64,000 nt of DNA from NCBI GenBank assembly GCA_940671915.1, contig CALNVZ010002974.1:18253831-18317830 (forward strand). Direction: 5' to 3'. This document shows, one piece after another, positions 23,706 through 38,300 of the stretch. Below the pieces are notes generated by a model. That model worked only from the letters and a program-made list of their open reading frames with translations, did no database searches and was not told where the DNA came from. A program made the position numbers and the translations under genes. The stretch comes from Paracentrotus lividus (lineage: Eukaryota; Echinodermata; Echinoidea; Camarodonta; Echinidae). Each line of letters begins with the position of its first letter. The stretch's first letter is position 1.

Positions 23706-25459
23706 GGTGTTATTGATCATTTTTGTATACTATATGTGAAAGCCGAAGCTTGTCACTTTTCATTCCTGAGAGCAGATGATGATCACTTTTTTCTTACCAA
23801 AGGTGAGGACAAAAGAAAAAAAAGCCTCCTAAAATTGCATTATTTCAAGTGGGGATTATATGCTGTTTCATATTTTCCCCAATTATGTTTGTTTCGATAT
23901 TTACAGTACTTTTTCCAAAGAAAAATGTTAAGGGTGGAGCGAGCCGGTGGGGCCCCAATAAATAGGTAGCAGATTATTTGATGAAGCATGGAGTAATTAA
24001 GTTTCTCTTCTTACTCCATGGATGAAGTATGGATGAAGTAACATCCAATAACAACAACTATTACTCTTCTAATATGAAAATATATTTTTGCGATTTATTA
24101 ACTCAAGGCAGGGGCGCAAGGGACGCCCCTATAATTCGAAAAACACTTATTGACTTTACATTGTCTCCATCGGAAAATATCATCGGCGCCCCTCTCCCCC
24201 ATATTTTCAAATCCTGAATCGGCCACTGCAGTGTAAGATTCTTTTTTTTTTCCCCCTTTTTTAAAACTATTTATATAGCAGTTTATTCTTGGAAGAAATT
24301 TCTTCTTCCTCCAAGGTTTATTAGAGCAGAAACATAATGGGAGCCATATATTCAATGGAGGATATTTGCACTAGAGTGACAAATGTCCTACTCTTCAAAC
24401 AAGTGGGTGAACAATTAGCAATTTACAATGAATAAGGTCCGAAAGAAAAAGAAATTCAGTTTAATTTAATGCTCTGATACTGAATGACGCCAATCATTTT
24501 GTTTGGCCCAGCGCGCATCGAATGTGGATGCTAGTTGTAGAAGCGACAGCACCAGGATAAAAAAAAAAGGGGGGGGGATCCAAACCTGCGAGTAGGGTAT
24601 ACAAGCCTACTCTTACAGGGAACGTTCACCCTGGAATTTGATTAAAAAACAAAATAAAATAGAAAAAATAAAAGAAAAATAAATCTTTAAAAAAAGAAGT
24701 TATGAATGACGTTGATTTTGTGATGTAACTTGTGCATTGCTCTCCCATATAGTGTAAATTCCATAACTGCATTTTATACTGTCGATCACCAAACCTAAAT
24801 TCCTTTATCAAAAACCATGGAAAATCACAAATAAGTAATCCTATGTACACAAAATTAAGGCAGAGTAGCTGGAAAGTTATGTCACAAAATTAATATTTTA
24901 AACCCTTATTACTTCTTTATTCTTTGGTGGATTATCTTCAAACCTTCACTAGTATTTTTTTTCTTTTCTATTTCTTTTTATTTTACAACAGTTTTAATTA
25001 TTTGGTAAAGTTTTCCTTTAATACACATCACAGTTATATTTGACAAATATATATATATATTTTATTTTATCGGCTGTGAGGAAGTAGGTGTAGTCATGTT
25101 TTTGGCTAAATATATATATTTAAAAAAAAATCTATATATATTCTAGAAAATTAAAATACATTAAAAAATCAAGAAAATAAATATTAATCTTATGAATGGT
25201 AGTTGGAGAGACTTTTAAAAGAAGATCATTTTGATTCACTTATTTACACAACATACACCTACCATCCTCTTTTGCCTGATCTTTCTCTGTATTTATCTCT
25301 TGTTCTGTTTTACAACCTAAACTCTTGCTATAGTCTCTGCCCACATTTGTGCACTTTCTTCTTCCCTCCCACGCTTTATCATCCCTCACCCTCTTCTAGT
25401 GTAATAATCATCAATCACACACAAATAGACATTCTCCTCAAGAATTCTCCCTCCATCAC
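23706..25459. other. No supported gene
   Basis: AT-rich DNA with short low-complexity frames. At about 24,560-24,577 an A-run is followed by a G-run. ATATATAT stretches occur near 25,050 and 25,110. No exon on either strand. Confidence 0.45.
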
Positions 25460-25464
25460 ACATC

Positions 25465-25672
25465 TACTCTCTCTCTCTTTCTCTCTCTCTTTCTTTCTCT
25501 CTTTCTTTCTCTCTATCTATCTCTCTCTCACTCTCTCTCTCTCTTTCTTTCTCTCTCTCTCTTTCTTTCTTTCTCTCTCTCTCTTTCTTTCTTTCTCTCT
25601 CTCTCTTTCTTTCTTTCTCTCTCTCTCTCTCTGTCTCTCTCTCTCTCTCTCTGTCTCTCTCTGTCTCTCTAA
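25465..25672. repeat. CT/CTTT microsatellite, about 208 bp
   Basis: An almost pure pyrimidine run of CTCTCTCT, TTTCTTTCT and GTCTCT units. The 158-codon plus-strand frame and the 80-codon minus-strand frame of R/E repeats across it are translation of the microsatellite, not genes. Confidence 0.95.
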
Positions 25673-26377
25673 AATTTGAACATTCCTGCTGAGAGATCAA
25701 ATACATTTGTTGATCTTTTAATATTCCTTGTGATATATTCTGAAGAAATGGTATGAAATAGCATTTTGCGAGATGTAAAGAATTATCTCTAACTCATAAT
25801 TTACACTGGCCTTTATATGAATTATGGTAATTCTATTCTTTGGTATATATATTTGTTTCTTATCCACGTTTCCTATTTCAACTTCGTTTCTCAATATCCT
25901 AAATAAGAGATATTGTTGACATAATAATGATTTGAAACATAACAATTTGGTTCATGCAGATATTAGACAAGAGAGGCACAGAAGTCAGATATGAAGAGGC
26001 AAACAATTGTTTAATTGTTCATCACAAAGCTTTAAAGTACCAGTTCACCAATTGTTAATACATGTATACATTCTGACAGCATATTGCACTGTAATTGATT
26101 TCAACAATACTTTAATATATTACCTTCTTATATACCACGTATTATAATTTTCCTTTGTAATCAGCCTTAAATGTTACCCAATCATATATTTTTCTGGCAG
26201 AAAATGATTATAAATTATAACAGATATATATAGTGTTATATTTAATTCAGCAGTCATATCAATTTGATATAATTTTAAATTAAACATTTAAATATTTACT
26301 TGAGAATACATATCAATGAAAGCCACCATATTATGTGAGTATGAGGTTGATGATGAGTTAAGTATTCATAATGTCCT
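25673..26377. other. No recognisable feature
   Basis: AT-rich DNA without repeats, exons or RNA genes that I can support. Confidence 0.45.
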
Positions 26378-26476
26378 TAACCCGTGGATACTATTTGGTT
26401 ATGGTAAAGCACACATTGCCCATAGACTCTAGCCTAGTCTAGTGATCTCACAAACTAGGCTGGAGTCTATGGGTTA
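26378..26476. mobile_element. Short TTAA-flanked hairpin element
   Basis: TTAACCCGTGGATACT on the left and GGAGTCTATGGGTTAA on the right form a short inverted repeat with TTAA on both sides. Inside, CCCATAGACTCTAGCCTAGT pairs with ACTAGGCTGGAGTCTATGGG. It may be a very small piggyBac-like MITE related to the one at 9.1 kb. The outer match is weak. Confidence 0.45.
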
Positions 26477-28637
26477 ATCGAAGATATAAATGTAGATGTA
26501 GCTGGAAAATATAAAGAAAATAGTGACAAATGAAATGGGAAAATGTACAAAGCAGATGAACGGAGAAAACAATCTGATCTCAAATACTGTCACACATATT
26601 CAAATATTTGACGAAAATAAAACAAACTCAAAATTCGTTGTTAATTTGTTGGAAAACATATTGCACAATCATGGACTGCATACATGTAAAGTAGAATCAG
26701 AAATGGAATGAAAACAAATATATTACATAGAGCTACAAAGAGGAATGCTCTTTTCAACAACCTTAAAGTCCCAGTAATCAAAGCAATTTAATAGAACACA
26801 AATACAAACTATATGACTATAAAACAAACATATCCTGAATTTTCATAAATGCAATTTTTTAGAGTGTAACAACGCTGTTCATGTCTTTTTGTTTATTAGA
26901 AGAACCCACTCTGGGTTTTAGACGAATAAAGTAAAGCTTGTACAACATAATGTAGCTACTTTTGTATAAGTAGTTTTGAGCGTTCAGTGTAACTTCTGTG
27001 AAAAAGAATATTCCATTATTATAAGAAATTGTATTTAAACTTACTTATAAAGTGTTCTTTGTCAAAACTAAATATAATATCCTTGCATCTATTGGATATT
27101 AGCACATTATCCGTTAGATTGAGCATATGACAAAATAATTGCACAGCACACAAATACAAAAAAACCCATCAACACAATTCGATTAAAAACGGTTCAGAGC
27201 TTTCAATAGGAGAAGATATTATCCCCAAACTCATGACATTTTCGAGACCAAGTCACTTTTAGAGTAGGTTTTAGAACCACTATTACATGCAACTTCTTCT
27301 AACTGTACACAGTGTGTCAATCAAAAACAATCAGTACCATACATTTATGTCACATTTTTAATTTGATTTGGATTGGAAAAGTTCATAAGATTTCAGAGAT
27401 ATAATTTGACAGCTTTTGTTATTAATGGAATAAAATTAGGCCTGACAAAATTGATAATACATATGTAGCACTAATAGAACTATATCATTTCATAAATTAT
27501 CGATAGAACTATTCCATTTCATAAATTATCAATGAAAGATAAGATCAGACTTCATTCAACTCACTGACATGCTATGGAAATAATCCGGCATATTCTAGTC
27601 CAAACTTGCTTTATTTTGTAAAAGATTTAGGGTGAATGATTACTCCAGGGATTATATTGGAAATTCGATTAGGATTCTTCATTGAAATTTGCAACAGTTA
27701 TCACCACAACATGTACCGTACAATTGCTATCTACCATACCATTTATTTACGATCTAAACTTTTCAGAGAATCATGATAAATACGTTCATGGAATTTTCCT
27801 CAAAGGAAATGATAAATAGTTATATACACAATTTACAAACACGAAAACATACAAATTTACACATAAGTATGAGGAATTTATATACATAGATACAGTGAGC
27901 AGTTTACAGTTGAATTGATACAATTTCAGATAGATTAAGTACATATGCAAAAGAAAATTACAAAACACAAATCTTAGGATAATCATTCCCTTTAAAATGT
28001 TGATATAGGTAACCTTTAACAGGTTAATTCTGAAATGAAAACGACATATTTAAATTACACTTTTTTATGCTACAATTTCCATCTAATGCCATCCCAACAA
28101 AAAGTAGAAAACAGTACTATTCTCTATGTGGCAAAGAAGTGTAAAACATCATTAATGATGACCAACCTCCCCCAATTTTTCCTTTGTTTCATTACAATTA
28201 CAAAGGCACAAATTTAATCTCATCTAATTCAGTTAAGTATTTGACTTTTCATTTAATCCTTTCCAACAAAATTAGGATGTTTTACTTTAGACGTCATACA
28301 TAACTACAGATTTGTGTGCAATTCCATTTTATTTTCCATTTTATTCATGTATTCATTAGCATTATGTATATCTATAATAAATTATATTTATTTTCTTACA
28401 TAAAACTACATAATGACATGTAAGTACTAACTGAGATTTTCTTTGACCATATTATTGTATCTATTAGTTTAGTGCTGATGCTGATAAAATGCTTGTTGCA
28501 CAAATATTTTCCTCACATGTTATTTTTGTATATGGGTTTTGAGCATCCATCATATTCATTTGCAATGTTTTGAGGATGTCATTTAGTTGTGCGCAAAGCC
28601 TTGGGGTTGTAAACTGGGCAAAGTTAGGAGCTACCGT
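26477..28637 (-). other. Region downstream of ALS2; 3' untranslated region expected here
   Basis: No exon was seen. The ALS2 stop codon is at 28,638-28,640, so the 3' UTR starts here on the minus strand. AATAAA-type signals in minus-strand sense occur near 28,328-28,345 (TTTATT on the plus strand) and elsewhere in this AT-rich DNA, so the poly(A) site cannot be chosen from sequence alone. Confidence 0.4.
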
Positions 28638-28779
28638 CTACAATGTCTTCAGGTTATCATTCTTGGTGTGCATATAGCACGCTTTGAGGGTCGTAAACAT
28701 GATACCAAGCTTGCCATGTGACAGGTTAGGGTCCATCATGTCATCTATAAACTGAATCTCAGAACCAAGATGAGGAATC
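28638..28779 (-). CDS. ALS2: ALS2 last coding exon: VPS9 C-terminus and stop
   Basis: 142 bp with acceptor GTTTTGACAG. It encodes [17 protein letters not shown] and [18 protein letters not shown], then DNLKTL and TAG. The [14 protein letters not shown] motif and the TTLKACY helix are conserved in VPS9 proteins. Mammalian alsin also ends at this point, so the C-terminus is complete. Confidence 0.95.
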
Positions 28780-31700
28780 CTGTCAAAACACATACAAGAA
28801 AAAATAATATCATTATGATTAATCGTGAAATGATTCATTCAACAAGACTGTAAAGAAATTTGGTATATTAGTATAAAAACCAGCCCTGAATAGATCAAGA
28901 CATATAAAAAGAATTTAAACATGAAAATAAAATGGATAAAAGACACATCCACAGAGTGACCTAGATCTGTGCGACTAAAAAGCCCACTAAAAAAATTGTG
29001 GCATGCCGCAAACGATGGGACACCTCCTTCAATGTCCAAATAGAGAACATTGCAACCAGGATGATCTGATGGCTGCAAATGAGAAGGATATACTATGCTC
29101 AAAGTCATGGCCAAATATATAATTTTGTTTGTGTTATATAACATGTACATATATTCATGTTATACTTAATGTTGTAAATGGTGGACACGAAAGAAGAAGA
29201 CTAAAAAAATGCAGCAGTGTTGGCTAGGATGACCCCCCCCCATCCCCATCCCGAGTGGGCCAATACAAGCAAAAACATACAGGTTTCCTAGCAAATCGAT
29301 TTGACTGTAAAACAAATATGCAGGAGCCCCCTTCCCTCCCCCCCCCCTCCCCCCAAAAAATAGTTTTGAAAAAAAAAACTTTAAAACGGCATTACCTTGC
29401 TCTGACAACCACATACTGGAAGACAGGAAAGAGATCATCCATTGACCAGACATGGCCTTCATTATGTTGGTCATTGACTACGTTGTTGATACCCTCAAAG
29501 GATGCTTCAATCACATGTAGTTTGTCTATGGGACAGAAAGTAGTGCTGATGTTCTGAAGGCTGTCAACGGCCTCAAGGAAAGATGAATCCTTTGTCTCTT
29601 TCAGCTGAAGGAGTGAAAGGAAAGATGGAATGAAAAGGTGATTAAATATGTGCACCAGCTACAGTTTTAAATGTGACCCTCCTGCTCAAAACAACCAAGA
29701 AGTTGGCAGAATTTATTTTAGGGTTTCATATTTTATCTAAAATTAGAAATTCCAAACAATCCTTAGATATCCCCCAAAATTGTAGTTTACTAAAGAAGAC
29801 TTATCTAAATATCATGTGAGAAGAAGAGCTTTCAATGCTTTCCTATGCAGAAATCCTTCTTCTCCAATTATTAGGTGGTATGAACGAATGTACATATCAC
29901 CTCTTGTTTACTCTGTTATTCTATTTGCGACTTATTGGTGTTTTTGAGGCAAAGGTCACATTTACAAAGGCCTGATTTCACAAAGCTACATGCAGTAGAT
30001 GTAAGCCATGAAAAATTAAAAATGTTTCATATGAGGCAATGTATTGAGATCAGAGTTTAAAATCGCCAGCTGTTTACCATGGTACCCTATAAAAAAAAGT
30101 AGGCGTATTAGTCTTACATTAAAAAAACAAATATTACGTGATAGGTCTCCTTTAAAAAAAATATATATAGATGGTTTTCTTTGTACCATTCAGTCTGAGT
30201 CTTGTTCCTTTGATAAATATGTGGTGCAATTGCCATATGGTAACTCTTAAATCAGATAGGAAACAAAACAGGAAAGAACTTAAACGAGGAAGTTAAATTT
30301 TCTTATAAAAACCAGCTGCTTTTACATGTAACGTCAGATTAGAATGTCAAACAATGAAGGTACATGTACTGTAGGATACTAAAGTGCTTTATCACATGCA
30401 CTTGAGGGGAAAATGTAACCTTGTACTATGTTTGTAGTATGTACAGATATACAAAGAAAGAATTACCTTGCCAGGATTGGCCAGTGTGGTCTCATCAACT
30501 TTCCAGAATTTCCTGTAGACAAAGATAAATTGGCAATAAATTGATTTACAATACCTGAACATATACATCCATGCTAATTAATGAAAAAATCACAATGTAA
30601 ACCATGGAAAATAGCTTCTTTGACAATTCTACATTCTAAAAGAGGAAGATAAATTTCAAAGTCTTTTGGTTAAAGACTGTTAGCTTTACTCAGAAGTCAG
30701 AAATAAATCAAACTAAGCATATGAGTGAAGAGTTGAGAAAAAAATAAATGAATTAACAAGAGAACAATGAGTATGTGACAAGGAATCTGTCAAACAATGA
30801 ACATGGATACTTACTGATCTACTCCAAGATATGCCATGAGACCTAGATCAGACTGTTTGTTGAGTCTAGTCAGTCTGTCCCTATAATGTTCATCCTCTTT
30901 CTCATTACGAAGCGCATACAAGGTGAAGATGACAGGGTAGAGACGTGGTAAGAGGGTCGGGTGAAGGAGTCCCTCACTTGTTATCTGATGAGCTCTGAAA
31001 TTAAATTAGAAATCAAAATATTTTAAATTATGCTCAACAGTAGTGGGCTTGAACAGAGTTGTTATAGTCAAGTGGTATTATCAATTGACCTGGAATGCGA
31101 AGATTGTGGTCCATCTCTGTCATGGCACTTATGTTCATATGCAAATTACATGTGCGTTGCTTCTCTCCACCCAATTTTAAAGTCAGTATCAGAAGAATGT
31201 GACCATAGTCAGGCATACATTTTTGCCTTGCCTGAACTTTTGCCTCCCTAGGGATTGGCTAAGAAGCACTTAAAAGTGTTGAATCAATTTTAAACAAGTC
31301 TATGTAAAAATATGCTGTGAATCGATTTGAGAGCAGTTACAATATCTAGAAAAGCAATATAAAGATCTTGTGAATACTTTTATTACAGTGTATCTTGTGA
31401 AAGTATATTTACTTGCAGTGCTCATGACTGCCACTTATCTCATCCATGAGTGTATGTATCATTGCTACATGTATGACAGCAATAATAGGGCATTTTTTCC
31501 TTTATTCTCTTCATATACCATTTTTCAAATTCTTTACACTCTTTTCTGTGTAAGCATTTTCTTCTTTTTTTTTGGGGGGGGGGGGGAAATCACACACTAT
31601 TCAGTGTGTCTTAGACTCAATTTTTCCATTTTAGTTCCAGTTACTGGCTTACATGTCATCCTCGTCCTTCTGCCTTGACGTAATTTGCACTGCATTCTGT

Positions 31701-34700
31701 GATTGTGTAGCTTGTCCTTCCCCATAGTCATAGTAGTAATGAAAGGCAGGTGCTTGTTCCATCACAGGGGTCTTCACTCTCGGTTCTTCGCTTGGTAGGT
31801 CAGGGAAGAGAACTCTGAAAGAAATTAGAAGATGATTTCATGATTCATTTCATGATGATGAATTAATATGGTATAAATATTTGAATTCAATTTAATTCCA
31901 ATTCAGTTCAATTCAAATTAATTAAATTTATTTCAAAGCGATTCAATTCCTTTTCTTTTCCTTTCCATTCTACTCAATTCAATAATTTATACTAACCTGC
32001 AGTGCTATCACATTCAATACATTTCAATTGATCTTAATTAAATTTATTGCAATGCAATTCCATTCAAATAATTTTCCCTGACTGTAAAAAGGTCTCTTGA
32101 CATAAGGATGGATCTCAGTGACAGGGAAGTAATAGTTGTTTCAATGCAATTCAATTAAATCCAATTCAATTCCATCCCACTTCCACTCAATTCAATAATT
32201 ACAAATGTCCTCAAAAGGTTGTAGAGTCTCTTGACATAAGAATGGATCTCATTTACAGCATTAGGAGTAGAAGCAATTTTATTCAAGTAAATTTAATTCA
32301 ATTCCATTCCATTCCACTCAATTCAAAAATTGAAACTGACCTCAAAAGATTGTAGAGTCTCTTGACATAAGAATGGATCTCAGTGACAGCATATGGGAGC
32401 AACCAATGATGTGCTCCTACACCAATGTAAGTAGCCCGGTAGACATTCACAAGATTATTCACCAATCTGCCTAGGGGGTGCAGAGGGTGGTCAAATGCCT
32501 GTCAATGAATAGAAAAGAATATAAATCAAGTAAATTATTTCAAGTGATGCTTATTATTACTGGCTAACTTATTTATATCACATTCAAACAAAGTTAATTT
32601 TGAAGTCAGGTAATGAAAATGCAAAAGCCAGATGAACTGGCCCGTTATGATAACAATTACACAATCTGTACTTGCCAACACACCATTATTGTTTATGATT
32701 GGATAATTTTGCAATTTTTTTTATTTTTTCATCACTATAAGTAGCCTTAAATTGAAGTGGAAATTTCCAATAGGATAAAGTCACAAACTTTGCGAAAAGA
32801 AAACGACCTGAAAAATAATCACTTCAACAGTAATATCAAGGTCATAATGTTTCTCACCTTGTCTAAGTACTCTTGTATGGACGTATAGTCATCTTGGGTG
32901 ATCTTTCCTCTGTTATGAGTTGGTATTCTCTCAAGACCTTCAATGGATATCCTTCTGTCCAAGCTTCATATACATGGACAAAGTGCAAAAAAATTAGCTG
33001 CAAGATTTCTTACAGTAAGTAACACTATTCTGCTCTATTTTGACAAAGGGAAGCAAGTTAAATAAAGGAGACATTTCCTGAAAAAAGAGCAAAATGTTTT
33101 ACCATTAACGCTTGGCATCACTGCAATATATTACTGCCTTTACCTTTTAACTCTTAGCAAAATTAGTGTAGGTTACAAGCATTTTATTTCAGCATCTTCA
33201 GTCTTAATAGCAGATCCAGCTGGTGAACCCTCATCTTTATAACAACTAGATAGTGTCTGAGAAGTATGAAGAAGTATAAAGAAGCATCAATTTTTATTTA
33301 TTTACCCGTCCTTGGTATCCTGCTGCCTTTGTCCACTGGATAGCGCTACGGCAACTCCCTCCCACGCCTTATGAGAGTCAGGAGGATTGTCTTCCACAAA
33401 CCCTAGGAGTGTTCTACATTGCCCAAAGATGTCTTCCCACTTGTGATCTGGAGGTACAGTATGCTTGCCTATAGCACTGAAGGACAAATGGAGAGAGAAG
33501 ATGTCTTAGGAGTCCTGGGGGTGTTTCACTAAGTCATTCTTAAAGTCCCAGACCGGACCGAGAAATGAAAACCAAAATTACATATAAAACGAAAGCTAAT
33601 ATTTCTTCATAATACAACAATTCCCAATTTAAGCATTTTTATCTTCCATCTAAAAAGTATTTCATTAAAAAGGTGATCCCAAGTACTCGAAAAAGTACCC
33701 CTATTATAGTGGCGCGGCTGATGACGTCAAAAAATGTTAACGGAATGCTACATGCTAAATGCTGAATGAATTTGCCCTTTCATTTCATAACAATAGAATT
33801 CTAGCACACATGGGATCTATTGTTCTGACATAGCAATACAAACGGGTTTTCTAAAGGCGAAACCCAATCATGCCTGGCAGTAGCATTCCCTTAAACTTTT
33901 TTGACGTCATCAACTGCCCCATTAAAATAGGGGTAACTTTTAGAGTATTTGGGAGGGATGGCCTGGTTGAGGTTCGATCATCTTTTTATGAATACTGTTA
34001 TGAAAATTTAATTTATTTTGGGGGTATTTATGTTATACGCCTACTTAGCTTTCAATCGATGTAAGGTTGTATTTACTCCGTCAACGGTCTTTAAAATTAA
34101 GAATGACGAATAACTGGACCATGTCCTCAGGTGCTATACTAATCACATGCATAATCATTTAGCACAAGAAATGATCATCAATCGTTCATAAAGTCATTCG
34201 TAACTTACAAACGACTTGGTGAAACACAGCCCTAGTGCAACAGAGTGGCATGTTGAATCAAAGCACAAAATGGACAACTGATACTGATATTGACATAACA
34301 TGTAATATACTTTTTTTAAAGTAATAATGTTCATTGTTCTACGTTTTAATATTACAGTAAACCCATTTATACAGTATGCAAATCTTACCATGGTCTTTTC
34401 ACTTGTTGATCCATCATGCCCTTGCTGAAGGTACCGTTTATCTTGACTCCATCGCCCCAGATACCGTTGAAGGTTCCCTCCAAAACATCCCCATTTGGTA
34501 GAGTTAAGGTACCCTTGAAAATCAAATTTAAATATAATCAAAATCATGGCTGAATACATGTATGAACAAAAGCATCATTTACATCTACATGTATGTACAT
34601 ACCAGTATACATATCTTATGATATCATAATAATTGATATTGTCTTGATAACAGGGAGAATACCTCTAGTCTGGTTATGAATTGTCATTAATTTATAAGCT

Positions 34701-35296
34701 GACATATCTAAGGGTCATGATCATTTCCATTCTGCAAAGGAAAGCTTTCTGTCTTTTCTGATAGAATGTTCAAGTGTATTACCTTGCCATTGAGTGTGGG
34801 TCCTGTAGCTAACTCTCCTTCATAGCAAGTTCCATCTTCGGTGACTAACACACCTGCCCCCTGTCAGTCAAGAGAGAAAAGAAACAGGTACATGTAGTTA
34901 GAAATACATAGTCTTGGACAGAAAGTCAGATAAGACGTCAGAGATACTTTCATGTACATTTAGTCAGTGATAATACTTATTATTACTAACTTACTGTACA
35001 TCAGAGATACATAGACAGGGATACTTGGTGATGTGCACTGTATGTGTGTATATATATATACAATGTATATAAAAATTGCCTCTGCATATATATATGTAAT
35101 TTAGTCACAGATTCTTAGGCAGAGATCACAATCAGGGATACATAGTCAAAGATACTTACTTAGAGATACATGTAAATAGTCATAAATCTTTGAAGCACTG
35201 ATGTGAAGGGATACTTTTAAAGGACATTTGTATCATATAAACTTTTAGAACACAAGTGAGAGGAAGGCAAAACATTTTGTCTCAAACATGCGGAAT

Positions 35297-35338
<42 letters not shown>

Positions 35339-38300
35339 AAAGGCAAGGGAGAAAAACTCACAGTCAGTTTGTTATGAGCAAAGAGAGCCTCGTAATAAAC
35401 CCCACTTAATGTAATCACAAGTCCGTTGCCATGGCGATGATCATCTTGCCACATGCCCATGTACTTCTCTCCTCTTGAGTTATCATCCATCACTCCGAAG
35501 CCATGTCGCTTCCCGTGGCGCCAGTTACCGATGTAGATGTCCTGCACGGCTGAGTTGCCAATTTGAAGGGTCCCATGACCATGTTTGACACCATCTTGGA
35601 ATTCACCTTCATAGACATCTCCATTTTCATATCTATATTGAGTGCAGAGTATACCAATCACAATTGATAGGTTCCTCCTGGAACACTGTATTCATAAATC
35701 TTACACCAATAAGACTGATGTGTGCCTAGTGACAATGACTAGTACAGATAGATAAAAACTTGAATCAAAAACATGATATTTAATTGGGACATACAATTTT
35801 TGGTGTGTTGACTAGTCTACTCTTCATCACGAAAGTGTCAAGAAGTATCAATTTCGATCTTACCAGCTTCTAGGAGTGAAATAAAGATATAATTGTTGCC
35901 AATTTGATGATCAAAGAGCAATTTATTTAGACCTTTGGAAATATTTTCTGTCTACAGGTAAATACATATAGCTCACAACTATTTTGTTCTTATTGTAAAT
36001 GTGTATACTTTATTACCTGAGAATCCCTACTCCATGCATCTTGCCTTCTAGCCACTGTCCTTCAAATATCTCTTGCTTGTTTGGGCTGGGTCCAGGCACT
36101 GTAAGTATTCCGTGTCTGTTCCATGAAAAAACAAAAGAAACAAAAAAACAAACAATATGAATCTTGATATCTCCAGTTTTAGCCCAGATAACTTACAAAT
36201 GTAATAAGGTACTGAAACTTTAAAAGATGTTGAATTTCAAAGACTTTTGGTAGAAATATTAAGGATTACAACTTGTGAGAGTGTCTAGATGTGACCATCC
36301 CAATAACACCCTGACAGGAATTGTATGAATCACGGACATTTACATTGTATAAACAGACTTTCAATATGGGGCTCATCTTCACGTACAGTCAACCTTGCCT
36401 ACAGGTCTAAATTTCATATAAATAAAATATTTACCTAACCTTTCAATAGTCAAAATCTATTTCTTCATTCTCAGCAGATTTGACTTACAATGTAGGTTGA
36501 CTGTATGTGAAATTTATATGATTGACGAATGCTCATTATTATTATTGTTTTTGTTTTTTTAAATGCATAAATGCGCCTTTACAACTGTAATGTACAATCA
36601 TAAACACATAAATGTACACATAGTTGCTTACTGTCTTGTGTTAATCAAGGAACCTATACTGCAATTATAAGTACAACTGACAATGACAGTGCCCTATGGT
36701 ACTTACCCATGTTGCACACCCTGAACAAAAGTTCCACAGTATTTCTTCCCATCTGGCCACCTTAAAATTCCCCTAAAAACAGGAAAAAAGTATGTCATCA
36801 AGGTGAAGTAGTTTTATCCAGTATTCACTGATTATTCTGAAAATACAACAAGAAACTCATAGATTCTTAAATCTAAGGAAATAGCAAATGAGTGAATGAA
36901 TTTGAATTGGGGGGGGGGGGGGAAGAGTCCAAGGATTTACACCAGATTTCATGATATATAGAAGAAGAGAAATAGGTTTAGGGCTTGGGTTTAACAAAGT
37001 TTGGGTGGGGTGGGGTAAAGTATAATAGTGTTGAACTAGGGTTAAAGTTACACTTTGATTATGGAGGAAAGATTATTGCATCTGTTCAAAATTCAATGTG
37101 AAATTCTAAGTACATTGCTGCATCTTACTTTCCATTGCATTTCCCATTCAGCCAAGTTCCCTCATAGACTGCATCTTTATGCACCCCTGTAGAACTGAAT
37201 GCATGTCGCCCTTGTCTTGTTCGCTTTGGTGGGACCTAAACACAAACCAAACACAATGAGCAGAAATGAATTTTCAAACAATAAATATGTCTGAAATTGC
37301 AAGATACAAATGTACTGTGTATGAAACACAATTATTTAGACAGATTTTACATAATTTCTACCAATTTCAAAAAGAGATATCTACATTGTAAGTGGGAAGT
37401 ACATGTATAACATAATTTTACAGCATGGTAAATCCATACATGAATGTACATGTATGATGTATAAATGATAGGAGATTTACCCAAAACTCTTATTGGCCTT
37501 AAATGTTGATAGACATTGATGATAAATTTTCAATACAATATTTGTACATTGGTAAATGTATGTTTGAAATTAATAAATGGCACAGTACAAGAAGGATGGG
37601 GCATAACTCCCGAATAACTCGCTTTTTGAAGGATGGAATTTTGGGAAATCAAAGTGCATTATATTTGAAGAGTATTTTGATGAAGAATTTGAATTTAGTT
37701 TAACTCTGGAAACACTTGGTAGAAATACAAAATTGCTTTAGGTTTTTTTTTTAATTTATAGAATGAACACACTTTTCAAGCATAGATAAAAACTCAACGA
37801 TGTTGCAGTACAAGTGTTGATGATAAATGTGTAAATGGGCTTTATAGTGAAATTGGATAAAGACAGGAGCTGCCTCACTTTTACAGGTGAAAATGATATT
37901 GATGATTGTAATTGTAAACAAACAAGTGAATAATAATATATTTTCTGCCTTCATAATATCGCAGTGGATAAAACAATTGAACCTTGATATTCAATTCATT
38001 GGATAGTTTTAACCTGGATCGCTTGGGCACTATGGTGGTCTAGTGGTTGTGACACTAGTCTAAAGATCCAGAGGTGATGGGGTTCAAATCCCATCTAGGT
38101 TGTACATCATATTCTTTCACAGCAGCCTGGTGGTCCCCATTTCACACTGCAGTTGTGTGTGTTACTACCGTTAGAGACATTTAAATAAAGATATATTCTC
38201 TGTCTTTATACCTCAACAGAGAATGCCACTGGTGTAAATTTGTAAAGAATGCTATTCATTTGAGGGGGGGGGGGGATATTGCATAATAATACAAAGCGTC

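Noticed and set aside
25203..25679. 158-codon plus-strand frame, the longest uninterrupted frame in the window
   Set aside because: Two thirds of it translate the CT/CTTT microsatellite (runs of S, L and F). No splice or family support.
38024..38100. tRNA gene on the plus strand
   Set aside because: A and B boxes are present but the ends do not form an acceptor stem. The tail matches another SINE copy.
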